Shown: one piece after another, positions 24,653 to 34,809 of the stretch
Numbering within the stretch: the stretch's first letter is position 1
Layout: each line of letters opens with the position of its first letter
Made by a program: the position numbers and the translations under genes
Notes under the pieces: model-generated
Database searches by the model: none
What the model was told of the DNA's origin: nothing
What the model saw: only the letters and a program-made list of their open reading frames with translations
Source of the DNA: Tillandsia leiboldiana
Taxonomy: Eukaryota > Streptophyta > Magnoliopsida > Poales > Bromeliaceae
Direction: 5' to 3'
DNA length: 64,000 bases
Assembly: GCA_029204045.2 (NCBI GenBank)
Contig: JAQNDB010000196.1
Location: 1-64,000 of the forward strand

Positions 24653-26169
24653 GGGTTGCCGGGTGTCGCGAGAGCTTTTTGTGGGCCGATTTTGATGCGG
24701 TTCTTTTCCTTTTCTCTCACAGGACGGCCTCATTGTGGCAGATTTCGGAGAGGTGCCGTGCGGAGCCGGATCGTGTGCGCGGCTCGCAGTTTCTACCTGT
24801 GTGGTTGGCAGTGTGCTGTTGGGTTTTTGGAGCTCACAGAGTTGTGTGTGAGAGTAGGTGTTTTTGTGTTGATGCAGTGAGATGTGTGTGGTGTGTGTAG
24901 GGGGATGTAATTGGAGTGTGTGTGTGTCTAAGTGTAATTGTGTTAAAGTGAGCATGCTGCTGGTGGATTGTGGTGTACTTAGGCCTTTGTTTGCACTGTG
25001 AGTGGTCGTGGAGTGAGCCAAAGTACGCGCGGATTTTCTTCAGAGGTGAGTATTTGGGATTCCAAGTTTTAATGGATTTTTAGATTTCTTTACATGGTTT
25101 TGACGGATTATTAAGCGTGGTTGGTTGGTTACTTGTGCATGTGCTGTGAGTTGGCCGTGGGTGAGCCGGATGAATGCATTTTTGTCCTGAGGACTCGGGT
25201 GGATTTATTTGAGCTTCCGGGGATTTTTCCGTGGTTCGCGGCAGTGTGTGCGCGCACGGCGCGATTTTCAAGGTTTCGTCAGTTTGAGGTTTCGGCGCTT
25301 CACCGACTTCAGCTTTGCCTACGGAAAATGTTTCAGGTGGGTTGCTTCATCTCCAGAACCGGTGGACAGTTCTTTAATTCTGTATATTTGAATGCATGCA
25401 TGTTTAGGGTATAATATTTGTGATTAAGGGGTAAGCTTAGGGATGACAGTTGTACCAGGAATTGCAAGTGAATATTCGTGATATATATTTTTGAGGACTT
25501 GCTAGATTTGGATATCCATGAAAATAAATAATAAAAGCTTACCAAAAAGGGATTTACCCTATGTGATTGTTAGCATGCATACTTAATTGTACAACATTTA
25601 GCATCGAGATGGAAGCTTCTGGAATGGCCTAGATTATGCATATTGATATACCATAGTAGTGAACTTTTAGCATGCCTTGTTGCACATAGTCTTTTATGTT
25701 ATGATTACTCGATGGAGTAGGAGGCTATATCTATGTGCGGGTATTATTCTGATCATTCTTCTGACGGACCCTGGATTGTGGACAGGTGTAGTTCTTTAGG
25801 GATTCTGACATGTTGTTTATTCCTAGTGGATCTATTATATGCTTTACTCCGTTTCATTCCCTTGAGGACATTTGCATGCTTGTATGGTCATCTAGTTAGG
25901 CCATCTTTTACTGCTACACTACTTTTTGGAACTTGACTTAGGAGAAACCATGTTCTTCCTTTCTCCTTCTTTGTTAGTCAGGCGGTCTGTGTTGCTCGGG
26001 TGCGAGCAGGGGTCTGGGGTAGTGTAGCCGGGACATTGGTGTCAGGGACGGGTTGTGCTGGACTATAGACGGCAGGGTATTGCGACAATCATGGATATTG
26101 GGCGGTTGACCGGACATTTATTTATGCACCAGATTGGTTATCAGATTTCTCTAGTGGGCGGAGTTTTCC

Positions 26170-26383
26170 ACTTATTTAGTGTGCGACCGTGCCGGTCAGG
26201 AGCCGGTCTATTACTTATTTAGTGTGCGACCGTGCCGGTCAGGAGCCGGTCTGTTACTTATTTAGTGTGCGACCGTGCTGGTCAGGAGCCGGTCTGTTAC
26301 TTATTTAGTGTGCGACCGTACCGGTCAGTAGTCGGTCTGTCACCTATTTTGGAATGTGACCGTACCGGTCAGTAGTCGGTCAG
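26170..26383 (+). repeat. 43-bp tandem repeat array in E
   Basis: Five copies of ACTTATTTAGTGTGCGACCG followed by TGCCGGTCAGGAGCCGGTCTGTT are present. The last two copies are more diverged (TACCGGTCAGTAGTCGGTC). Each unit holds the short inverted repeat GACCG...CGGTC. The array lies at the same relative place as the 60-bp array in H. Confidence 0.93.
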
Positions 26384-27197
26384 TATTCCCGCAGATGAGT
26401 TCTTGAGTTCGATAGCAGAGCAGGCAGTACCGGGTTTTATACCGGTTCATTTGATTGAGTTTATTCGATCAGATACCTTTATTGTTGCACTCGTGCCTGG
26501 GGGCTGAGTGGAGTCTAGTAGCTGTGTTTAGACAAGTGCTAGTGTTGTTGGGAGCCGTTAGGTTTGATGGTGGTCCCGTGTCGTGTGAGTACTTTGACCG
26601 TTATGTGAGAGGTTGAGTATTTTGATAGAGGCATGATAGCTGTTGAGTGTCTCCAGCTTTCTTGTTCAGTTCTTACTGCATTGGGTATTTTATGTCTCTT
26701 GAGGACTTGGTGGGCATACCGTCGGGCCTGACGGTGGTACCCACTGAGAAATCCCTTTTTGGTGTAGTTCTCACACCCATTGGGGGTTTTCCCCCTCCTT
26801 TTTCCTTTCTCTCCTTTGTTTTGCAGAGTCTTAGCGGGTGTTGCTGATTCTGCGGTTGTTGATCGAGGCGAGGGAGTCGCGAGCTAGATCCCTACCCATG
26901 ATTGGAGAATAGCGGTACCCCTTCAGAGGAGAGCTTCAGTAGATTAGCTATTTTATTTTCCTCTTTTGAGAGACTGATTTAGTGAGGATATGATATGTGT
27001 TGAGAGCCTATACACTGATGCATTTATTGGAGATACCTCCCTGTTGAGTTCTGAGTTTAGTATATGAGGATATTGTTGTATTATTTCCAGTCGTACAGTT
27101 GTTGATTTTACCTTTACAGCAGATTTTCATTTATAGCTCTGATATCTGTTAGCTGTACTACTTTTCTTGCAGGTAGGACGTTTCGCCTATGCGGAGT

Positions 27198-27202
27198 TTG
27201 GC
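27198..27202. other. TSD TTGGC, left copy, of element G
   Basis: It directly precedes the TGTAATGACATG start of the 5' LTR of G and is repeated at 62,669-62,673. Confidence 0.92.
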
Positions 27203-29733
27203 TGTAATGACATGATTTTTCGTGTAATACTTTACCCTCCGGTTATTAATGTATTCTTTTTGGAAAGCTAAATGATCGAGTTTTCTTAAGTTAACTGTCG
27301 TGCTACACGGATATTTTTCGGTGAAAGGGCTCGAAAAACGATAATCGACGGTGCCATCGGATCTGAAATCCGACCTCGGGATCTCCCGGAACAGGATTTT
27401 TAGATTTGCGGTGACTTGGTCCGCATCGAAATCCATGCAAAATATCCCGCACGCTTTTCGAGGAAATTATGGGTTTATCCCGTATAATTAATTAATCACT
27501 TAATTAGTTATAAATATATAAATGTGGGAATTATTTGTACGTACGAAAGAAAATCCCACTTTTCGCAAAAAAAAGAAACCCGAGCCGGAGAGGGAGAGAA
27601 AGAAAAGAAAAGAAAAGAACGAAACCCTAACCGGAGAAAGAAGAGAAGAGAGAGGAAGAAGGCGGAGGAGTCCGATCAACGTGCCGGAAATAGGAGTGCG
27701 ATCGGATCGTCTTCCCCGTCAAGATTTTGCGGTAAGTGAATTTCGTTTAATTATATCGTTGGGGCTTTCGTGTCTTTTTCCGTCGTTATCGTCGCCACCT
27801 CCGTCGCCGACGTCATCGCCGCCGCCGCCACACGATCTAGGGCCACCGAAGGCACTGCCACCGGTGGCGCGCGCCGCACGGGGCGCCACCCGCGGGTGGC
27901 GCATACGCCGGGCCGCGGGTGGCGGCGTCCACGCGGGGAGGCGCCGCGCGGGCGCCACCCGCGAGCACAAGCCGCGCGGCCTTGAGCGGCGCGGGGCGCC
28001 CGCAAGTGGCGGCGTCCGCGCGGGCGGGCGCCACGCGGGCGCCACTCGCGAGCGCAAGCCGCGCGGCCTTGTGCCGCGCGGGGCGCCCGCGGGTGGCAGC
28101 GTCCGCGGGCGGGCGGGCGCGACGTGGGCGCAACCCGCGGGCATGCGCCGCGCGGCCTTGTGCCGCGCGGGGCGCCCGCGCGAGGGTGGGCGCCGCGTGG
28201 GCGCCACCCGCGGGCATGCACCGCGTGGCCACGTGCCGCGCGGGGCGCCCGCGGGCGGGCAAGCACCGCGCGGGCACCATACGCGGGCGCGCGCCGCGCG
28301 GCCTCGTGCCGCGCGGGGTGCCCGCGGACGGCGGCGTCCGAGCGGGCAAACGCCGCGGGCGACGGCGTCCGCGCGGGTGGGTACCGCGCGAGGAGCCGTC
28401 GTCGTACGCACGCCGTTACGAGGTCTTCGTCGCGATGATAAGTTTTGGTTTCCGTCTTTGCGTCATTAGTGCGTCATATTAATTTATCGTTTTTGGGGAC
28501 TGTTTAGGTCCAAGTGCGCAGCGGGAGTGTGTCAAAGATCCAGCTGTTCCGATCTCCCCGCAACCAGGTGGGTACCGTCACAATAAGTGCTGTATGTCAT
28601 CATAACAAGTATAATAACAAGTCTAATAAAGTAGATGAGTGTATCAACTGTTTAAACCCATCGCATGTGTATTTCCTGTTTCTTCCATTATTAACTGTGG
28701 CGACTAAGTGTCGCGGTGATTGTTACACGCCGGTTTCGGCGATTCATGTACTTAGATGCTTACACGCACACCGGCGGTTTGGCCACCGATTGGGTGTACT
28801 TTTCCGGAATCGTGGTACGTTGACCCGTGTACCCCACGAAAGTAAAGGTGTCGAGTGGGGACCCCTCGCGCTAGCTATAGGTGTAGCACTAGCACCGTGG
28901 AGGGGTTAAAAGCATTATGCAAGCAAAGTGATCGTTCACGAGGGGGTCATTAGACTTTCCGACAGGTATCATGTAATTAAATCAAGGGATGTGGACTCAT
29001 TGGGGGAAAAGCGAAAGGTTCCGGTGTATTCGGTTTGCTTTAAAAATACTTTTAATTGCTTTGATCATCTACATTATTTGTCACTGACTTTCCCACACTG
29101 TGACAGGTCAGACTAGGTGTAGTAGCCGGGACGATGGTAAGGCAGCGTCTAGAGGACATTAGCCGTATGAGGCTTACTTCGTCGTTTCTGACTTTGGGTT
29201 ATCTCATTTCCTTTCTTGTTTAACTGTTCAGTTCAATTGCGTGATTGTGGACCCTTTTGGATGTTGGTTGATAGTTATTTTGGTATTGTGGATTTAAGAT
29301 ACTGTTATGGATTTATATGCGGCATGTTTTACGCTAAATAAAGGGGTTTCGAAAATGCTTTCCAAAACCAAGTGTCGTGTGGGCACTCCTATGTAAACCT
29401 CCGGATTTATCCTTTCAAAAGATGTAGCCGCCCTTTTGTGACTTGTGTAAACACTTTGGAAAAACTAGGTGTCGTGTGGACACCGTTTGCAACCCGTAGT
29501 TTTATCTCTTGATGTAAATAAATAGTATTACTCTCTCTCGTTGTATTCACTGTGACTGTGTGGTTAAAGAAGATGTTGTGAATGGGACGCCGTGCATATA
29601 CAAAGGAAACTCTGGCCGTTTTCAGAGTGAATTTGCATATGTGGCGGGTCTGGCACGCACCGGTAGGCAAGGTCGTTTACAAAAATATATATATACGCTT
29701 TTCCGCTTATCCTTAGACCTCCGGGGCGTGACA
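27203..29733 (+). repeat. 5' LTR of element G
   Basis: It starts TGTAATGACATG and ends TCCGGGGCGTGACA. A TATA-like run (TATAAATATATAA, about 27,509-27,521) is followed by a purine-rich leader without an obvious ATG. A GC-rich block (27,850-28,400) is made of variants of GGCGCCCGCGGGTGGC. Splice-like signals lie at 27,730 (GCG/GTAAGT), 28,507/28,508, 28,567/28,568 and 29,106/29,107. The U5 stem CATATACAAA/TTTGCATATG is at 29,595-29,641. Long open frames over the GC-rich block are composition artefacts. Confidence 0.92.
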
Positions 29734-29740
29734 GATTATA

Positions 29741-29751
29741 TGGTATCAGAG
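29741..29751 (+). other. Primer-binding site of element G (tRNA-iMet)
   Basis: TGGTATCAGAG lies 7 bases (GATTATA) after the end of the 5' LTR. It is complementary to the 3' end of initiator methionine tRNA. Confidence 0.92.
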
Positions 29752-29958
29752 AAAAACAACTTTAACCATAGTAGTCAGTGACCAACATCCATAGTGCATA
29801 ACGCCACAAGCAATTGAACATGAGATAACCAAGGTGTAGGTGCGGTAGAACGTGAGTGTACGAGGGAAAAAGGGGGATTTAATTTAGGTGCGTCCATTGG
29901 TCAAAGTGTTAGGCCAGTAACCTTAGGGTTAACGCGGTTTCTTTGTATACAGCAGACA

Positions 29959-30658
29959 ATGGCCCGGACTAGGTCATCGGCCGATAATGCGGGTGCAGAA
30001 AGTACGGCCCCGGCCGCCGCGGAGAGCCAACTCCTCCGACAGCAACTGCAAGAAATGGCCGGGCAACTGGCAACGCTGACAGAACAAGTCCGTCAGTTAA
30101 CGCAGCGGCAGGCAGCCGCACTAGTGGAGGACGCCCCGATTCCTCGGCCCGAATCGACCGCCCCCACTACGGGACCGCCAGGGGCAGGTGGTGCAACTGC
30201 AGCCGCGCCCCTTCAGACCTCGATGACGGGTGTGTCGGCAGAGCAACCTACAACACCTTTGGACATACCCACCCCGGCGGCTACAGGGCCCGTACTGGGA
30301 GTGACTGCAGGGGACTCAGCAAGGGAAGCGGGGATGACCCCTACTCCCGGGGTGTCCGCAGCTGCCGGAGAAGCAACGGATCAGCGGACCGAACGGGAAA
30401 GAGTGAGGACGAACCTGGCGGAGTTCAAGAAGCACGACCTGCCCACCTTTGAGGGAGAAACGACCGACCCTTGGGTCGTAGAGAAATTGGTGGATACCAT
30501 GGAGAAGCTCTTTGAAGACCTGATGATGGAGGAGCATGAGAGGGTTCCCTTGGCTGTCCACTGTCTTGAAGGAAACGCTCGTATTTGGTGGAAGACGGTA
30601 CGCCCGGACCCGTCGAAGGCCACTCCGCTTCCGTCGTGGTCAACTTTTAGAGAGGAAA
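29959..30658 (+). pseudogene. G gag, truncated
   Basis: It starts at ATGGCCCGGACT, shortly after the primer site. It has the same coiled-coil-like start (LLRQQLQEMAGQLATLTEQV), low-complexity linker and beginning of the retrotransposon gag domain (HCLEGNARIWWKTVRPD...TFREE) as F. After the codons for REE at 30,658 homology to F stops abruptly and a stop follows at about 30,703. The second half of the gag domain, the zinc knuckle and the protease are missing, so no functional capsid is possible. Confidence 0.9.
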
Positions 30659-30998
30659 GTCCTTACTCCCCACCCGCACCTGTTCCCTTCTCATTTTTCG
30701 TTTAAGGGAGTAAATGTATTTCTAGCTAGGGGGAGAAGCCCCCCTTAGGTTTTAGTTTAGCCCTCCCTAGCATACACGGGCGGGTAGGTTCTAACGAAGT
30801 AAGACAGAAGGGATTTCGTTGCGGGTTATTTGGGTATTTATGAATTAAATATGCCCAACATCCTGCCTCGTGGCAATAGGCCCAGCAGACCGATACATTG
30901 AGTGGGGCTGCGGCCCACTGTAGACCCAATGTCCAGGTGGGTTGAGTTCGGTCGAAATCGTGGGCACTACGTCTGTACGCTTTCAGTGAGCTGGTTAC
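30659..30998 (+). other. Unrecognised filler replacing gag C-terminus and protease in G
   Basis: About 340 bases have no resemblance to the F element and no long open frame. They lie exactly where gag C-terminus, zinc knuckle and protease should be. The sequence is not repeated elsewhere in the window as far as I can see. It could be filler captured during repair, a fragment of a host transcript, or a piece of another element. Confidence 0.6.
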
Positions 30999-31398
30999 GT
31001 GACCCTCGCGTCTCGAGCCAGGAAACTAATAGATGGCGGGTGCGTGGCCTATTTGGCCTCGGTGGACATAATAGCTCGACCAACTCCCTCACTTTCCGAC
31101 ATCCCGGTCGTAAGGGAATTTCCGGATGTGTTCCCGACGGAACTTCCTGGGATGCCACCCGAACGAGAGGTCGACTTCCCTATTGAACTACTCCCTGGCA
31201 CTCAACCCATTTCCAAAGCACCATACAGGATGGCCTTCGCCGAGTTGAAGGAACTCAAAGCACAACTGGAAAACCTTTTGGATAAAGGCTTCATCAGACC
31301 GAGCGTGTCGCCATGGGGCGCGCCCGTTCTGTTCGTAAGAAAGAAGGACAGAAGCCTTCGCTTGTGCATAGACTATCGGGAAATAAACAAGGTCACCA
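30999..31398 (+). pseudogene. G pol, part 1 (start of reverse transcriptase)
   Basis: This encodes SRARKLIDGGCVAYLASVD, the linker PVVREFPDVFPTELPGMPPE and the start of reverse transcriptase up to INKVT. At 31,398 the codons are cut by the composite insertion. The reading resumes as ...IKNKYPMPRIDDLFDQL at 43,367, and removing the insertion plus one CACCA restores the frame. Confidence 0.9.
31394..31398. other. TSD CACCA, left copy, of the H-Cassandra composite
   Basis: CACCA directly precedes the TGTAGTG start of the 5' LTR of H. The matching copy is not after the 3' LTR of H (which is followed by GATTA) but after the Cassandra element, at 43,362-43,366. Confidence 0.92.
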
Positions 31399-32236
31399 TG
31401 TAGTGTTCTGGTTTTTCCCATGCAACTTTCCGATGAATCCATTGTGTAGAACACCTAGTGTTGGTGTGTCTGGCCCATGGTGCATCAAAGGGGTGCCACA
31501 GATGGACTTTGTGAGACTTGGATAGCTGATTTGGCCTTCGGCTGCATTTGCCGAATTTTAGAAAAGGTTTTGGGCCAATCTGAGGTTGGATTTGGATTCA
31601 GCGCGGAAAAACGCTTTAAAACAGCTATTTGCTTGTTAAATTTGGAGTCCGGATGACCAAAAGCGGGCTTCCGGAAGTTTTAGGGGTTATTCGGTGCATG
31701 GGGGAGCCTCGTGGACCGGCCTGAGCCACGTGGCGGCCTATTATTGGCCGGCTCACGCAGCTCGGTCCACGGGGTAGCGCGGCGGTGCATGGACCGCGGG
31801 CGGGAGACACGTGGCGTGCCTGGATAGGCCGGCGCACGCGGCATGGCTCACCGATTTTGCGGGGTTGCGGTGGACCGGGCGCATGACACGTGGCGGCTTC
31901 GGATTCGTTGGCCCACGTGGGCGCGGTCCACGGTGTGCGCGGGGGGGGCGCCTCGGGACTGTGCGTGCACAGTGGTGCCAGGCGGGGCGGTCGGCCGCAC
32001 TCGAGTGCGACACGTGTCGCCTCGCGGTTGGGCGGCCGTACCTACCCCCGCTGACCGCGAGGGGACACGCGGCGCACAGTGGGCGCGGGGATTTGCTGTC
32101 CCCTGTTTGGGGGTGACGTGGCCGCTCCTGGGAGATTCGGGCGCGTCGGACGGGAGGCGTGCGACCGGATTTCCGGGCGCAGTGCGCCCGAAACTTGCGC
32201 CCGAAAACCCGGCCCGATAGCATAGTGGGCTGGGCC

Positions 32237-32244
32237 TATAAATA
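32237..32244 (+). promoter_or_regulatory. TATA box of the H LTR promoter
   Basis: TATAAATA lies in the context GGGCCTATAAATAGC at the edge between the GC-rich U3 part and the AT-richer remainder. The same motif is at 40,494-40,501 in the 3' LTR. Transcription would start about 30 bases downstream, near 32,270. No other TATA box of this quality is near. Confidence 0.8.
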
Positions 32245-33642
32245 GCTCCCCCCATTCGTCCTGTAGGCTTTTTGGACCCCATTTTCGCAGAGCTTTATAC
32301 AGAGAAGTTTTTCCTCCCTCAGTGCACTACCCTTTGGAGAACTTTGAGGATTTTTGGAGGCACTCTTCCCGAGGTTCACCATTTTACGGCGCGGCGCGAC
32401 GCTTGTTTCCCGGCGATCTTCTTCTCCCCTTCTCAGTGTTTGGACTCCTCCGACTCACCCCGACATCGGATTTCGCCGATTCTTGTGCCGTTGGACTCAC
32501 GACAGGTAGGACTTCAACTCCTGTGTTTTGAGGTTCCTCGATTTCCGTGCTGATCTTGGAGTTTTCGGAGCACCCATTTGACCCATTTTTCATCGCGGAC
32601 TTTTGGACAGCACCGCAGTGTTCTTGCCGTATCTTTTCGTTCGGACGTCTGATCGAGGCGATTCAAGAGGCAATTTTCATCTACACTTCGCAAGGAGTCT
32701 CCTGGATTTTTCTCAGATTTTTCTGGTTTTTGGACGAGGGTGAGAATCTCCTTTTTCTGTGGTTCTTTGTTACAGAAATTTGGTACAGTTTGGATGGGGA
32801 TGTTCCTCTTGTCGGATTTTTATCTCAGCGTAGGAAACTCCGATTTGGGCGTGCAGGTACTCGTTTCGACGGGCTCGTCGCGAGGATCGCGACGGTATTT
32901 TCCTTGGATTTTTCTGGGCATGTTTCGCAGGTAAAAATTGGTGAATTCTGGACTGTGGTATTAAGGGAAGATTCTGGGAATTTTGAATGAGTAGCTTATG
33001 TGCTTTCCTTTGGGGTATTTTGTACAGATTGGTGGGGAGTTGTTGGACTGATCTTGGGTTCTGCTTTTGGGAACTGAGATTAGCGCTCGAGGTGGGTGAT
33101 GTTGTAAACCTCTTATTTGGGATTTATCACTAGGCCTATTAGAATACTTTTGATTATGCTGTTAGTAAATCTGTGAAATGGACCTAGCATGCTTGTATTA
33201 AGTCCCGGTTTCTTCGTTGATAATCGCATTGTTAGAAAACTACAAGTTAATTAATGGTGAGTCCATGCTTTAAATATGTAGTAGAATTACTTGGAATCTA
33301 TGCTAAATCCCTATCTTGTTGAATGATTAAATGAAAGGTTGGGGTATGTGGTTAGAGTACTTAAAATGGTTCATCAAGATAATGACTTTTGCATGCTTGA
33401 ATGGTCACCTAGATAGGCCACCTTTTTCTGCTACACTATCATGCTGGAATTGACTTAGGAGAAACCATGTTGCATTCTTTCTTCAGTCACTTAGACATAG
33501 GGGACATTATGCTCGGTTTAGAGCAGGGGCTGGGATAGTGTAGTCAGACACTTGGGTTTCGGGGAGAGGGTTTTGGGCTTCCTTTGGGGGACGGTACTTT
33601 TCCTTATAGAGCAGAGTGCGCGATTTGCAGACTTGAGACCCT

Positions 33643-33882
33643 GAGACTCCTGTCCCATATCGGTGGTATGCGTAGGCTGGCATACCCGATTTGGCAGACA
33701 TTGAGAATCCTACCCCATATCGGTGCTATGCGTAGGCTGGCATACCCGATTTAGCAGACCTTGAGACTCCTGTCCCATATCGGCGTTATGCGTAGGCTGG
33801 CATACCCGATTCGGCGAACAGTGAGTCTCCTATCCCACACCGGTGTTATGCGTAGGCTGGCATACCCGATGTGGCAGGCTTC
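33643..33882 (+). repeat. Four 60-bp tandem repeats in the H LTR
   Basis: Each unit contains GAGACTCCTGTCCCATATCG, then TATGCGTAGGCTGGCATACC and CGATTTGGCAGAC. TATGC...GCATA within the unit is a small inverted repeat. The 3' LTR carries the same four copies (41,901-42,140). LTR A has a single copy. Confidence 0.95.
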
Positions 33883-34523
33883 GATATTCCAAGGCATATA
33901 TTTAGCTATCTTTAGCTGGGCGGGTAGAGGCATATTAGTGGTAGCTTTTGTCAGGAGTCATACTCATAGTTACCGCATTTATTCTTTTAGCCTCTGGTAG
34001 ACCTAGTGGGCAGGTAGGAGTTTTGAGTTGAGGTTTACCCACTAGGGGAGGCTACTGTCTTTATAGTAGTGCTGACCCCCACTGTTTTTCCCTTTTCTTG
34101 TCCCCTTTGTTTTGCAGAGTCATCTGCTGGAGTTGCGGGGCCTTCCTCCCAGGATCGAGGTAAGAGGATCGCCGACTAGATAGCTGCTACCCCGAGCTCG
34201 AGTTTTGTAGTTTTGTTGTATCCCCTGTACACTCAGACGGTTGTATTTTCTTTTATTTTGGGTCTGGCTGCGGCCAGCTGGTTGTATTTACTTCGTGAGC
34301 TGGGAGAGACATATGTATATTCTTGAGAGTTTATTGTACTTTTATTTCCAGCATTTGTCTGAGATGTACTAGTTTCAGTTTAGCTCTGTTTTATGCTCTA
34401 GCATTATTTCTTTATATCTGAGCAGGTTACCAGCGCTTCGTGTACACGGGAAATACCGTGTGCACGGCGGGTCTGTGGACGAGCCCGGGTTCTGGTTTAC
34501 ACCCGGGGCGTGACTGATTATTT

Positions 34524-34535
34524 TGGTATCAGAGC
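34524..34535 (+). other. Primer-binding site of element H (tRNA-iMet)
   Basis: TGGTATCAGAGC follows the LTR after the 8-base spacer GATTATTT. It is complementary to the 3' end of initiator methionine tRNA. The spacer matters because it reappears at the H-Cassandra junction. Confidence 0.93.
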
Positions 34536-34809
34536 TTAGGGATAGGTCAGTTGGGACTTAGGAAACCCTAGGCTTTTTGGCAGACCCTAGGAAGGCAGGG
34601 CGTGAGTGACGCGATATTTTGCGAAAGTCGGCAATTTGTTATGAAACTCTTCCTGTGAGTGGAGAGGGATTGGCATAGCCTATTTCTGGTGGACTGTTAT
34701 GTTGGCTGCAGACAACATAAGGTTACAGGAATAGGGGGATGTCCATGACTTTCGCTGGATTGGGTCGTGTGTGGTTTGGTTACTGACCCGTGGTTTCTTG
34801 GGTGGCAGG

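Larger units (their letters stand above)
24653..27202 (+). repeat. Host sequence E, segment 2 (U5-like part of a long LTR)
   Basis: This continues E after F. The second half has the blocks found in the LTRs of A, B and H: TTTCAG/GTGGGT (25,336/25,337), 'ctgctacactact...gacttaggagaaaccatg' (about 25,910-25,950), the tandem array at 26,170-26,383, AGTGGGCA-like and CCCACTGAGAA blocks (about 26,710-26,750), TTTTGCAG/AGTC (26,826/26,827), and the first arm of a terminal hairpin (CCTATGC, 27,186-27,192). Element G interrupts it at 27,203. No protein is recognised. Confidence 0.75.
31399..34515 (+). repeat. 5' LTR of element H
   Basis: It starts TGTAGTGTTCTGG. Its last base reads T (CGTGACT) where the 3' LTR has A (CGTGACA). 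It contains a TATA box at 32,237-32,244, a 5' splice-like CAG/GTAGG at 32,505, CGAG/GTGGGT at 33,091, the four-unit 60-bp array (33,643-33,882), TTTTGCAG at 34,117, and the two terminal hairpins (34,441-34,464 and 34,484-34,507). More than 2 kb lies downstream of the TATA box, so the leader is extremely long. Confidence 0.93.

Noticed and set aside
27522..28469. Long open frames (about 290-315 codons) over the GC-rich block of the G LTRs, and similar frames in the F, D and B LTRs
   Set aside because: Stops are rare in GC-rich repeats in every frame and on both strands. The frames are Arg/Ala/Gly/Pro-rich, differ between the two LTRs of the same element and start upstream of the expected transcription start.
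31811..32282. Overlapping open frames in the U3 part of the H LTR, repeated in the 3' LTR
   Set aside because: They are GC-rich, occur in three frames on both strands and precede the TATA box; conservation between the LTRs only reflects their recent common origin.
33643..33882. A CRISPR-like array (regular 60-bp repeats in H; 43-bp repeats in E)
   Set aside because: The repeats are head-to-tail without unique spacers, lie within LTRs of a plant genome, and no cas genes are present.
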